A DNA stretch of 64,000 bases from Paraescarpia echinospica (GCA_020002185.1 CM034543.1:28624572-28688571), one strand, 5' to 3'; counted from the stretch's first letter, positions 33,785-43,732 are shown. A program made the numbers and translations. Notes: a model not told the origin generated them from the sequence alone.

Positions 33785-35055
33785 ATAGAGATATGCCACG
33801 AGACTACGGATGACACATCACACGAGACTACGGATGACACATCACTTGAGACTACGGACGAGATATCACACGAGAGTACGGACGAGACAAGAGACGAGAC
33901 TATGGATGCCACATCACACGAGAGTACGGGTGATACATTACACGAGACTTCGGATGACACATCACACGAGAGTACCGACGAGACAAGAGACGAGACTATG
34001 ACCGAGATATGTCACGAGATTACGGATGATACATCACACAGACTACGGATGACACATCACACGAGAGTACCGTCGAGACAAGAGACGGCACTATGACCGA
34101 GATATGTCACGAGACTACGGATGACACATCACACGAGACTACGGATAACACATCACACGAGACTACGGATGACACATCACACGAGAGTACGGACGAGACA
34201 AGAGACGAGACTATGACCGAGATATGTCACGAGACTACGGATGGCCCTCACGGGGCTACTGGCCGGGATATATCACGGACAGTTAAGCACGTCAGCTACG
34301 AGTACCGACAGGACAAAGGGCAGGACTATGACCGAGGATATCCTCTTGAGACTGCGGTTGACATCACGAGACTGGATATGACGCATCCGCACAGAATTTG
34401 ACAGGACAAAGGGCAAACTATGACGGAGATATATCCCACGGGATTACAGGGTGAAATTACATCCCACACAGGACCTACGGATGACATCCCACTGAGACTA
34501 CAACGGATGACACATCACACAGGACTGGATGATACATCCTAGGACTACGGATGACACATCAAAGTGCCTGGTTAGGACAAGAGATGCTCCATCCCAGAGA
34601 CTACAGATGACACATCACACGGGAGGTACCAGGCAAGCTGAGGGGAATGAGACCTGACCGAGATATGTCACGAGACTACGGATGACACATCACACGAGAC
34701 TACGGATGACACATCACACGAGAGTACCGACGAGACAAGAGACGAGACTATGACCGAGATATGTCACGAGACTACGGATGACACTTCACACGAGAGTAAC
34801 GACGAGACAAGAGACGAGACTATGACCGAGATATGTCACGAGTCTACGGATGACACATAACACGAGACTACGGAAGACACATCACACGAGAGTATCGACG
34901 AGACAAGAGACGAGACTATGACCGAGATATGTCACGAGACTACGGATGACATATCACACGAGACTACGGATGACACATCACACGAGAGTACGGACGAGAC
35001 AAGAGACGAGACTATGGACGAGATATTCCACGAGACTACGGATGGCACATCAGAA
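33785..35055 (+). repeat. 24-bp satellite array with higher-order units (left arm)
   Basis: Basic unit CACGAGACTACGGATGACAC plus ATCA (24 bp), mixed with GACGAGACAAGAGACGAGAC and CTATGACCGAGATATGT blocks to give a higher-order unit of about 72 bp. The middle (34250-34660) is degenerate. Because units are multiples of 3, Thr/Asp/Glu/His open frames persist; I do not treat them as genes. An inverted, shorter counterpart is at 38605-39015. Confidence 0.9.
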
Positions 35056-35084
35056 TAGACGTGTTATCGCGTGATATCCCTCAA

Positions 35085-35460
35085 AATGGAGCAAAGCAAA
35101 ACAAATAGACGGGTTATCAAAGCAAAGCAAAGCAAATAGACGGGTTATCAAAGCAAAGCAAAGCAAATAGACGGGTTATCAAAGCAAAGCAAAGCAAATA
35201 GACGGGTTATCAAAGCAAAGCAAAGCAAATAGACGTGTTATCGCGTGAGATTTGCTTCAAAAGGAAGCAAAGCAAAACAAATAGACGTGTTATCGCTTGA
35301 GATTTGCTTCAAAAGGAAGCAAAGCAAAGCAAATAGACGGGTTATCACGTGAGATTTGCTTCAAAAGGAAGCAAAGCAAAGCAAATAGACGTGTTATCGC
35401 GTGAGATTTGCTTCAAAAGGAAGCAAAGCAAAGCAAATAGACGTGTTATCGCAGCAAATC
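35085..35460 (+). repeat. 31/52-bp satellite array (left arm)
   Basis: Units run from one GACGGGTTAT to the next. The short form is 31 bp (CAAAGCAAAGCAAAG core). The 52-bp form adds CGTGAGATTTGCTTCAAAAG. The inverted counterpart is at 38195-38605. Confidence 0.92.
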
Positions 35461-35479
35461 CCTCCGTTTTCAGGAAAAT

Positions 35480-35690
35480 ATACAACTATAGACACGATTT
35501 GTACAAACGAAACACTAAACTTAGCCGAACACGTGACACGAATTGAACTCAGACCGACTAGCGGGCAAACGAAACACTATAGTTTGACCAACACGCCAAA
35601 CGAATCGAACTATAGACACGACATCACATACCTTCATGTCAAGAGACGACCATCTGTTCGGATTCACGTCCAATGAGGCAATCACAGGAC
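35480..35690 (+). repeat. Short ~63-bp repeat block (left arm)
   Basis: Contains ACAAACGAAACACTA and GAATTGAACTCAGACCGACT, the reverse complement of the right-arm ~63-bp array at 39110-40025. It is much shorter than the right-arm version. Confidence 0.75.
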
Positions 35691-35735
35691 TCGTATGAGG
35701 TATCGCTTCTTTTAATGGAAAACATATGTATATGA

Positions 35736-36893
35736 ATTAGTCAGAGTATAGCCATCTACCGATCATGATAGTTCTCTATTCGTTGACACACATAGTCGTT
35801 GGGAATAGCGGAAGCGTAGAGGCCGCCATGTCAGGTCGTCATGACATTCAAATAACTTCCGATACTACGTTACTTCCGGCGTAGCGTCCCTAGTAGAGGC
35901 CACCATGACAGTCAAGTGACTTCCGGTACCACGTCTCTTCCGGCGTAGAGACCCCTAGTGGATAATCGGAGTACTACGTCACATACTGTCATAGCAAGCG
36001 AATTTGAAAACTGCTACGATCGAAAACGACTATATCAATAACATGTAAGGACAACCACCTGACAGGACTTCATTCAAAGAGGTGACCATCACGGTTTCCG
36101 ACGCCACTCAACGGACACCAATGTAATTAGTCAGAGCATTGCCATCTACCGGCCATGATAGGTCTCTATTCGTTGACACACTTCCGGAAATATCGGAAGC
36201 GTAGAGTCCGCCATGACAGTCAAATAACTTCCGGTGCGACGTCACTTCCGACGTAGCGTCCCTAGTAGAGGCTGCCATGACAGTCAAGTAACTTCCGGTA
36301 AAAATTTTCGCGAAATTAACCCCAACTTTTTTTCTCTATCTAACCTAATTAGATATTTTTTTACCCGCTAGATGGCGCTATCATGTGACGTAGTACTCCA
36401 ATTATCCACTAGGGGGCGCTACGTAGGAAGTGACGTCGTACCGGAAGTCACTTGACTGTCATGGCCGCCTCTACTAGGGACGGTACATCGGAAGTGACGT
36501 CGCACCGGAAGTTACTTGAATGTCATGGCGACCTGTCATGGCGGCTTCTATGGTTCCACCATTTCCTGAAGTGTGTCAACGAATAGAGATCTATCATGGT
36601 CGATAGATGAATGCCATCGTCTGGGGTAGTACTTCGATTATCCACTAGGGGGCATTACGCCCGATGTGATGTCATACCGGAAGTCACTTGACTGTCATGG
36701 CGGCCTCTACTAGGGACGCTACGCCGGAAGTAACGTAGTACCGGAAGTTATTTGAATGTCATGGCGACCTGACATGGCGGCCTCTACGCTTCCGCTATTC
36801 CCAACGAATATGTGTCAACGAATAGAGATCTATCATGGTCGGTAGATGGCGGTACTCTGACTAATTACATTGGTGTCCGTTGAGTGGTGTCGG
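35736..36893. repeat. Central four-unit inverted repeat, enhancer- or origin-like
   Basis: Units at about 35736-35990 and 36125-36298 point right; units at 36372-36610 and 36620-36870 are their reverse complements. The flanks 36098-36135 and 36855-36893 also pair. The axis near 36300-36370 is AT-rich (AAAAATTTTCGCGAAATTA). Each unit carries ETS-like ACCGGAAGT, CRE-like TGACGTC or close variants, and YY1-like ATGGCGGCC, often directly adjoining. It sits between the two arms, upstream of no single gene, so it may be a shared enhancer or replication-origin-like core. Function is inferred only. Confidence 0.7.
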
Positions 36894-36994
36894 ATGTCGC
36901 CTATCTCATGAACGTGTACAGTTGTTGTGTTAAGGGATGTCACGTGACTATGAAAACGAAAAACAAACACACTCATCCATACACTAAACACAAT

Positions 36995-37000
36995 TTTATT
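36995..37000 (-). terminator. Polyadenylation signal of gene c
   Basis: AATAAA on the minus strand about 60 bases after the gene c stop. Confidence 0.5.
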
Positions 37001-37060
37001 TGAATATTCCACATATAATATCTCTTGCGTACTGTTCCTGTAGATTCCAAATCGGTAATG

Positions 37061-38138
37061 CTAATAAGGTTCCCAACGTGTGATTCGCAAAGGTGTCGCC
37101 GAATGAACTGCGCGACGCGACGATGCAGGTTGTCTACGATGCCGACGACGACCACTGTCAAACGGAATGCTGGTTTCCTTTGATATGTCATCGTCCACTG
37201 ATGCTGTCTGCATGTAAAGCCAACGATCTGAGTTCCCGTCTAAATCCATTGGCGTGTTGACATCCTTGAGACCACGAGCAAAGGTTTCCCATCCCACTGG
37301 TTCAAACGACTTCCGTTTTCTCAACACGTCATTCACAAGGTCCACGATATTACTTCCGGGAACCGCCTTGTTTCTGTACATCATCTCGCCACGATCGTTC
37401 CAACTTACGGCCCCTTTCATTTTATCGAGTAGTCTTCGTGCTTTCTGCTTCATAGTTTTTTGGAACGCTGTCGATGATTTCGTTTTCGATACTCTCTTTT
37501 TCGACGACTTCGTTTTCGTTAGCAGGTTGTACTTTGTTTTTCTCTTCACTGGGAATTTTTTCGATGACCACACGCACGGGTTCTTGGATACGTTTGTCGG
37601 AAAGATCGTTGTACCGATTCAACACCTGGTTATACAACACAACTTTTTCCCTCTCGTGTATATCGTTTCGTTCTAGTATGTCTAGCATTTCATTGTCGAG
37701 TCATTGCAAGACCCTTTCGATAGGGTTAGCAGTCGAAGGATGTTGCGGTTGAATGTTTTCCAAAATACGGGGATCGACCAGGGCCATCTTCTTTGTATAC
37801 TCCATGGTCACCTCAGATGGAGACGGGAATGTCGAGCTTGTTGAAGGAACCATAGGTACACGTGTTATAGTAGGCGCCTGAGATGGAGACGAGAATGTCG
37901 AGCTTGTTGCTGGGATCAAAGACACATATGTCGAAGTAGGCACCGAGGCAAATGAATTGAACAATGTAGTGCTTGTCGTCGTAGTGTTTGTCGATGGCCT
38001 ACAGCGATTGTGAGCAATGTGACTTTTCCAGTTGTTCCTACGTGTAAAATATCTCTTGCAATCTGGGCATCGGAAAGGTGCCAAGGACGGTGATGGTGTG
38101 GGCTTGTTGGCAGCCAGTAGAACAGTAGATAAGCTCAT
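37061..38138 (-). pseudogene. Element gene c: zinc finger plus conserved unknown C-terminus, two lesions
   Basis: Starts at 38138 (MSLSTVLLAANKPTP). A finger C-x2-C-x12-H-x5-C follows at about residues 24-46 (FRCPDCKRYFTRRNNWKSH). Next is a Thr/Ser/Pro-rich linker with a repeated VPSTSSTFPSPS phrase. A conserved-looking part then begins KKMALVDPRILENIQ, crosses a TGA at 37701, and continues EMLDILERNDIHEREKVVLY. At an A6 run (37456-37461) the frame changes; the rest reads KARRLLDKMKGAVSWNDRGE, PGSNIVDLVNDVLRKRKSFE and PVGWETFARGLKDVNTPMDL. I believe similar proteins are common and unnamed in aquatic invertebrates, but cannot name a family. The long preserved domain argues for recent function. 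Confidence 0.65.
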
Positions 38139-38194
38139 GATGCAGGTGTTTACTGTTCAAATGCAAACAACGAAATGAACCACTAGTTGAATTG

Positions 38195-38605
38195 CGCGAT
38201 AACCTGTCTATTTGCTTTGCTTTGTTTTGATAACCCGTCTATTTGCTTTGCTTTGCTTTGATAACCCGTCTATTTGCTTTGCTTTGCTTAGATAACCCGT
38301 CTATTTGCTTTGCTTTGCTTTGATAACCCGTCTATTTGCTTTGCTTTGCTTTGATAACCCGTCTATTTGCTTTGCTTTGCTTCCTTTTGAAGCAAATCTC
38401 ACGCGATAACCCGTCTATTTGCTTTGTTTTGCTTCCTTTTGAAGCAAATCTCACGCGATAACACGTCTATTTGCTTTGCTTTGCTTCTTTTTGAAGCAAA
38501 TCTCACGCGATAACACGTCTATTTGCTTTGCTTTGCTTCCTTTTGAAGCAAATCTCACGCGATAACACGTCTATTTGCTTTGCTTTGCTTCCTTTTGAAG
38601 CAATT
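38195..38605 (-). repeat. 31/52-bp satellite array (right arm)
   Basis: Reverse complement of the array at 35085-35460 (GATAACCCGTCTATTTGCTT repeated), with 31-bp units toward gene c and 52-bp units on the other side. Confidence 0.92.
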
Positions 38606-39015
38606 AGTCTCGCGGCGTATCTCGTCCATAGTCTCGTCTCTTGTCTCGTCCGTACTCTCGTGTGATGTGTCATCCGTAGTCTCGTGTGATGTGTCATCCG
38701 TAGTCTCGTGTGATGTGTCATCCGTAGTCTCGTGTGATGTATCATCCGTAGTCTCGTGGCGTATCTCGTCCATAGTCTCGTCTCTTGTCTCGTCCGTACT
38801 CTCGTGTGATGTGTCATCCGTATTCTCATGTGATGTGTCATCCGTAGTCTCGTGGCATATATCTTGTCTCGTCCGTATTCTCGTGTGATGTGTCATCCGT
38901 AGTCTCGTGACGTATATCGGCCATAGTCTCGTCTCTTGTCTCGTCGGTTCTCTCGTGTGATGTGTCATCCGTAGTCTCGTGTCATCCGTAGTCTCGTGGC
39001 ATATCTCTATGTATG
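38605..39015 (-). repeat. 24-bp satellite array (right arm)
   Basis: Reverse complement of the 33785-35055 array (TGATGTGTCATCCGTAGTCT plus CGTG), including the GTCTCGTCTCTTGTCTCGTC block. Shorter and more regular than the left copy. Confidence 0.92.
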
Positions 39016-39109
39016 TATCTATGTATATCTCTACACTTTTGAGGGTTTGACGCAATAACACGTCCATCTCTAGCCCTCCTTCTCCTCCTCCTCCCTTTTG
39101 AGGGGTTTG

Positions 39110-40025
39110 ACGCAATAACACGTCGAATTGACAAATTTGTGCAGCGTGTTGGTCAAAGCATAGTGTTTCGTTTGCGCAACTAGTTGGTCTGAGTTCAATT
39201 CGTAGTTGGTCTGAGTTCAATTCGTGCCGCATGTTGGTCAAAGCATAGTGTTTCGTTTGTACAACTAGTTGGTCTGAGTTCAATTCGTGACACGTGTTGG
39301 TCAAAGCATAGTGTTTCGTTTGTACAACTAGTTGGTCTGAGTTCAATTTGTGCAGCGTAATCGGTTAAGTTTCTGTTTCGTTTGCGCAACTAGTTGGTGT
39401 GAGTTCAATTCGTAGTTGGTCTCAGTTCAATTCGTGCCACATGTTGGTCAAAGCATAGTGTTTCCTTTGTACAACTCGTGTCTATAGTTCGACTCGTTCA
39501 GCGTGTTGGTCAAAGCATAGTGTTTCGTTTGTTCAACTAGTTGGTCTGAGTTCAATTCGTGACACGTGTTGGGCAAAGCATAGTGTTTCGTTTGTATAAC
39601 TAGTTGGTCTGAGTTCAATTTGTGCAGCGTAATCGGTTAAGTTTCTGTTTCGTTTGCGCAACTAGTTGGTCTGAGTTCAATTCGTAGTTGGTCTGAGTTC
39701 AATATTCGTAGTTGGTCTGAGTTCAATTCGTGCCACATGTTGGTCAAAGCATAGTGTTTCCTTTGTACAACTCGTGTCTATAGTTCGATTCGTTCTGCGT
39801 GTTGGTCAAAGCATAGTGTTTCGTTTGTACAACTAGTTGGTCTGAGTTCAATTCGTGACACGTGTTGGGCAAAGCATAGTGTTTCGTTTGTACAACTAGT
39901 TGGTCTGAGTTCAATTTGTGCAGCGTAATCGGTTAAGTTTCTGTTTCGTTTGCGCAACTAGTTGGTCTGAGTTCAATTCGTAGTTGGTCTGAGTTCAATT
40001 CGTGCCGCATGTTGGTCAAAGCACA
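39110..40025 (-). repeat. ~63-bp satellite array (right arm)
   Basis: Repeated AACTAGTTGGTCTGAGTTCA, ATTCGTGACACGTGTTGGTC and AAAGCATAGTGTTTCGTTTG, with nested shorter duplications of GTAGTTGGTCTGAGTTCAA. It is the inverted, expanded counterpart of 35480-35690. Confidence 0.9.
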
Positions 40026-40176
40026 GACATAAGTGGCTATCATCTCTACTGAACTACACAGACATACTTGTGAAGTGTAAGACTATTAGTAAGGTTCCCA
40101 ACATATGCTTTGCATTACACTATGAAAAAGACACAATATGAGGTTTGCAGTTTATTCGTGAACAACACAAACGTAT

Positions 40177-40482
40177 TTACATGTTACGCTTCATAACTAA
40201 AAGAGTGTGGATGAGTCTTGCATTGTAGGCAGGTGAACGGAATCCCAGTTGGTAGCAACCGGGCCAACGATACACATGTCTATGCCAACTATCTTCACTG
40301 TTGAAGGTAATGTCACACACGTGACAGGTAAAACGAGGCAGGAATTTTCGATGTTTCGTCGGAGGTAACGACGTTGGGTTAACGGTTGGATTGACTGACG
40401 AAGCTGCTGACAGAGACGAAATTGGTTTGGTTGTCAAACTGGTCGTCGGACTGGCTGCAGCATTGCACTCCTTCTCTTGCCG
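40177..40482 (-). CDS. Element gene e, exon 2 (third zinc finger)
   Basis: An acceptor (CTATTTCAG on the minus strand) opens the exon at 40482 with RQEKECNAAASP, homologous to gene a exon 2. A Ser/Thr region and TKHRKFLPRFTCHVCDITF with H-x6-C finish a third finger, and the protein ends ARLIHTLLVMKRNM. AATAAA follows at 40151-40156 on the minus strand. Exon 2 adds 101 residues; the whole predicted protein is 247 residues with no stops or frameshifts, so gene e is the best-preserved gene of the element. Confidence 0.75.
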   Translation of the reverse strand, partial: RQEKECNAAASPTTSLTTKPISSLSAASSVNPTVNPTSLPPTKHRKFLPRFTCHVCDITFNSEDSWHRHVYRWPGCYQLGFRSPAYNARLIHTLLVMKRNM

Positions 40483-40625
40483 CTGAAATAGTGAAGGAAT
40501 GAGTTTAATAACGAATGGTCAACTGGTATGTATAAGAGAAATATAATATTATATTCTTTGCATCAGGCTTTGACTTAGAACAAGACCTAAATAGCATTTG
40601 AACACTATGAGAAATTGAAACTTAC

Positions 40626-41063
40626 TGTTAGCTCTTCAAGTTGTTCTTTACGCCACCGCTGCTTATCTCGCTTCCTTTTACAGTAGCCCTGCTGCACATG
40701 AACGTTCCATCCCCCTTTACAGCTGAAGGTACTGCCACACATGCCACACATGCAGCCGGCATAACACGACAAAAGCTTCCGACGTTTCGTCGCAGGTGCC
40801 GATGTCATTTTCTCTTCAAGTTGTTGTTTACGTCGCCGCTGTTTATCTTGCTTCCTTTGGCAGCAGCCCTGCTTCACATGAGTGTTCAAACTCCCTTTAC
40901 AGCTGAAGGTACTGCCACACATATAGCAAGTATAACGAGGCAAAAGCTTTCGACGTTTCATCGGAGGTGAAGACGTCGGGTTGCTAGTTGGTTCGTCCTC
41001 GTCGCTGTCGCCGAAGGCCGCAGGCGTGTGGTAGTTCGGTGTTTTCAACATGATGTTAGCCAT
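40626..41063 (-). CDS. Element gene e, exon 1 (two zinc fingers)
   Basis: Starts MANIMLKTPNYHTP just after the shared promoter module, then an acidic DSDEDE stretch. Two fingers follow: YTCYMCGSTFSCKGSLNTHV with a closing Cys, and CGMCGSTFSCKGGWNVHVQQ with a closing Cys. Each finger precedes a Lys/Arg-rich helix (KQDKQRRRKQQLEE). It ends in phase 0 at a GTAAGT donor (intron 40483-40625, 143 bp); reading past the donor gives a spurious VSFNFS tail. C-x2-C-x12-H-x4-C fingers plus basic helices suggest a nuclear nucleic-acid-binding protein. The duplicated finger block looks like internal tandem duplication. Confidence 0.8.
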
Positions 41064-41117
41064 GGCGTCGTCGTGCTACGAATGACGGTCCGATTGGCAA
41101 AACACCGCGCTTATATA
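41064..41117 (-). promoter_or_regulatory. Shared core promoter module (gene e)
   Basis: On the minus strand TATATAAGCGCGGTGTTTTG, CCAATCGGACCG and TCATTCGTAGCACGACGACG precede the ATG. It differs from the gene b module at only a few positions. CACGTGACTTTTCGGCAC lies upstream. Confidence 0.7.
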
Positions 41118-41149
41118 GTTAGAGAATGTGCCGAAAAGTCACGTGGGCG

Positions 41150-42019
41150 TGCCGAAAGATCACGGATTGTAGAAAATTCAAAAGCACGAACTGCTGAGTA
41201 GAATGTACATAAGCGCGGACTGCAGAGTAGTTATTTAGTTCACAACTTATCTAACAGGGGTCCTTTCAGTTGATGATGAAATCCCTAAGCTTTAACATGG
41301 GGAAAATTCCCTATCCTTTAACACGGGGAAAATTCCCTATGCTTTAACATGGGGAAAATTCCCTATGCTTTAACATGGGGAAAATTCCCTATGCTTTAAC
41401 ATGGAGTTCACTCACTTGTCCACTAGGGGATGATGTTTGTGGTTCATGATATATCCGTCAGGGGGCTCTATTGCACGCAAGCGTGTAAGAGACACGAATA
41501 TTTGCTGCAGTACTCCTACATTTAGTTCACAACTTATCCGTCAGGTGGCACCACTTGTAGTTCATGACCTATCCGCCAAAGGAAATTTAGTTCGTAAAAA
41601 TTCCGCCAGGTGGCGCTAATGATCAAAGCAAGACGCACTGGGCAGTACTTGAACAAAAATATTTTAGTTCCGAAAAATCCCGCCAGGTGCGCTGTTTTAG
41701 TTCCAAAAAATCCGCTTTTTAAATTTAGTTCCGGAAATTTCCTCCAGGTGACGCTGTTTTAGTTCATTATCTATCCGCTGGGTGAAGCTCATTTGCCTAA
41801 CTAACCACGCCCATAATGCTCAGCTCGCTCGTGATTGGTCAGTTGCATAACTAACCACGCCCACAATGACCATATAAGGGCATTTATGCAAATGAGGCGA
41901 GCTCATTTGCATAAATCATAAGCGGTGGAAAATGAGCAGTCTGGTGGAAATCCCTATCTCCTAACATGGGCTTCCACACCTCCGACTCCAACGTACGCGC
42001 TGATTAACCTCCTTTACTA
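41150..42019 (-). repeat. Right terminal inverted repeat
   Basis: Reverse complement of 31041-31822 with extra segments. Octamer palindrome at 41882-41916; CCACGCCCA boxes; TGATTGGTCAG. It contains several repeats of a GAACTAAA...CGCCACCTGGCGG type absent or decayed at the left, and a private 26-bp repeat cluster (41291-41405). Confidence 0.8.
41291..41405 (-). repeat. 26-bp repeats with palindromic GGGGAAAATTCCC core
   Basis: Four copies of GGGGAAAATTCCCTATGCTT plus TAACAT in tandem, each holding a kappaB-like palindrome. The unit resembles the element's outermost CATGTTAGGAGATAGGGATT sequence, so it may be an amplified terminal motif. Confidence 0.85.
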
Positions 42020-42144
42020 TTAGCATCTCCTTTCTCTAGCTGCGACAGATCGTGAACACTACACCTTGTCTTGCGACGTATGTGTAATGATATTGTGTAA
42101 ATGTATTTGTGCGGTTGTAGACTGTATCAATGTTGTCTCTGTAG

Positions 42145-42254
42145 GCTCTTGTCGTGCCAGCGTTTGAAGCTCTCTTCACAAACGTCAAAATCCCAGAAAC
42201 CAAATCTGATTTACTGAGGCTATGGACAAAAGAGAAGACCATCAGACCATTCCA
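42145..42254 (+). CDS. GT49 (B4GAT1/LARGE-like) glycosyltransferase, catalytic exon
   Basis: GT49 enzymes are Golgi type II proteins that transfer glucuronate or related sugars onto matriglycan-type glycans of dystroglycan. This exon (CTCTGTAG acceptor, GTAAGT donor, exit phase 2) encodes ALVVPAFEALFTNVKIPETK followed by SDLLRLWTKEKTIRPF. VVPAFE and the P-x-x-K-x-x-LL spacing are hallmarks of the family after the DxD region. It lies only 125 bp outside the right end of the 11 kb palindromic element, which sits in the preceding intron. Confidence 0.87.
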
Positions 42255-42639
42255 GTAAGTTACGCCGCCGTTGCTGCAGCGGCTGCATCTGTCGACTCGC
42301 TACATTAGCTTTTGTATCACCTCATAAGTCCGCTTTTGCTCTTTAAAAAATTCGTTCGTTCCCTACACCGGGACGAGCCACCGAGACACTTTCGCCGGTG
42401 TGTCACGGAAATGGTGTTGTCAGTGATATGGCGGCGCGATTTTGCATTTTTTTAAAAGCTCTTTAAACTTAGCAACATATTCTAGTTCTTGTTTCCTAGT
42501 TGTTTCCAGCGCTCGGCAACGTTCTATTAACTGACTAGTCTGTATTACTGTGGTTACAATGTAATGGTCTTATAAGGTCTTATTCAACTAGTCAGCCGTT
42601 TTCAGAACATTATCGCCAAACCGACCGTTATATGCTGGC

Positions 42640-42872
42640 ACTGAGGATGGTCACTGCCAGGGTGCGTGTCGTAAACCAGTGGTTCTTTTACGTCCCAAAT
42701 TGTAACGGGACCGACATTAACGTGATCTCCGAGTCACGAGGGCTACACAGTCCCCAATGTTGAGAGCCAGGTTTTTACACCAAATATCATGCCTGCCCGG
42801 TCCGGGTTTCGAACTCAGAGCGCCGACATGCCAGGCGGACGTGCTAATCACTACACTAGCCGCGGTCCCTCT
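42640..42872 (-). repeat. Second type of tRNA-derived SINE
   Basis: On the minus strand: GGCTAGTGTAGTGATTAGCA (A-box region), GAGTTCGAAACCCGG (B box), then a body with GGGACTGTGTAGCCCTCGTG and GTCCCGTTACAATTTGGGAC. Unrelated in body to the other SINE family. Confidence 0.75.
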
Positions 42873-43104
42873 GGATTTTATTTATGTTTATTAACAATTG
42901 TCTTTCGTACGAGCTCGTTATCTTAGCCACATTAATGTGAAACTGTCCCCGAGTGATGTTAATATTGCTACTTTGTGTCGATCAGCCAGGGGTGATGCCG
43001 GGGTGTCAACCTCTCATCCCTACCTATTGTAGGCCAATCTCCCGCCTATCACCAGTTGCTAGGACCAACCTCCGACCTTCCATGAGCAATCACAGTGCCT
43101 TACT

Positions 43105-43487
43105 GTTTCCAGGATTCCTTCTTCACCGTCTATACCTCCTTCTTCACCTTCTGTACTTCCTACTTCGCCTTCTGCACCTCCTTCTTTGCCTTCTATACCT
43201 CCTTATTCGCCTTCTATGCTTCCTTCTTCACCTTCTATACTTCCATCTTAACCTTCCATACGTCCATCTTCACCTTGTATACGTCCTCCGTCACCTTCTA
43301 TACTTCCTCCTTCTCCTTCTATACTTCCTTCTTCACCCTTTATACTTCCTTCTTCACCTTCTATACTTCCTTCTTCGCCTACTATACTTCCTTCTTCACC
43401 TTTTATACTTCCTTCTTCACCTTCTATACTTCCCTCTTCACCTCTTACATTTCCTTTTTCTCCTTCTATACTCCCTTCTTCACCTGA
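43105..43487. repeat. 21-bp pyrimidine-rich minisatellite
   Basis: About 18 imperfect copies of CTTCTTCACCTTCTATACTT plus C. The period is a multiple of 3, so Phe/Tyr/Thr- and Leu-rich open frames persist; not coding. Confidence 0.93.
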
Positions 43488-43732
43488 ACATGTTTTCTAT
43501 AAATATCTTCACAACCATTAAATATTACAACGTGTATACCGGGCTTTAGACGTCGTTCACAAAATAAGGTTTCTCGGTTCTGCAGCCAGCAAGTGGAACT
43601 TCTGCGCGTGCGACGTAACGACAACGACGTGTGCATGAGTGCGAGTATTGAGATACAGTAGTAATTGATTGTGCAAAATATGGGCCTACGGTGAGAACTA
43701 TGATTATACCAATTATGTATTTACATCCCCAG

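Larger units (their letters stand above)
31041..42019. mobile_element. Palindromic ~11 kb element with zinc-finger genes (unclassified)
   Basis: The left end TAGTAAAGGAGGT (31041) recurs inverted as ACCTCCTTTACTA (ending 42019). Similarity continues inward imperfectly for at least 700 bp. Further inside, arms mirror each other: promoter modules, zinc-finger genes, a 3' segment (33600-33750 against 40060-40205), and satellite arrays, around a four-unit inverted repeat at 35736-36893. Genes: a and b in the left arm; c and e in the right, mostly pointing toward the centre. A TA dinucleotide flanks both ends but may be part of the repeat itself. No transposase, integrase, polymerase or capsid gene is recognisable. 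It could be a giant non-autonomous transposon or an integrated virus-like genome. Confidence 0.75.

Noticed and set aside
33785..35460. CRISPR-like array appearance
   Set aside because: Repeats are directly tandem, without unique spacers, in a eukaryotic context; these are satellites.
37440..37475. Programmed -1 ribosomal frameshift at A-AAA-AAC in gene c
   Set aside because: The heptamer is in the right register, but the continuing domain is in the +1 frame and the -1 frame stops at once. A simple homopolymer indel explains it better.
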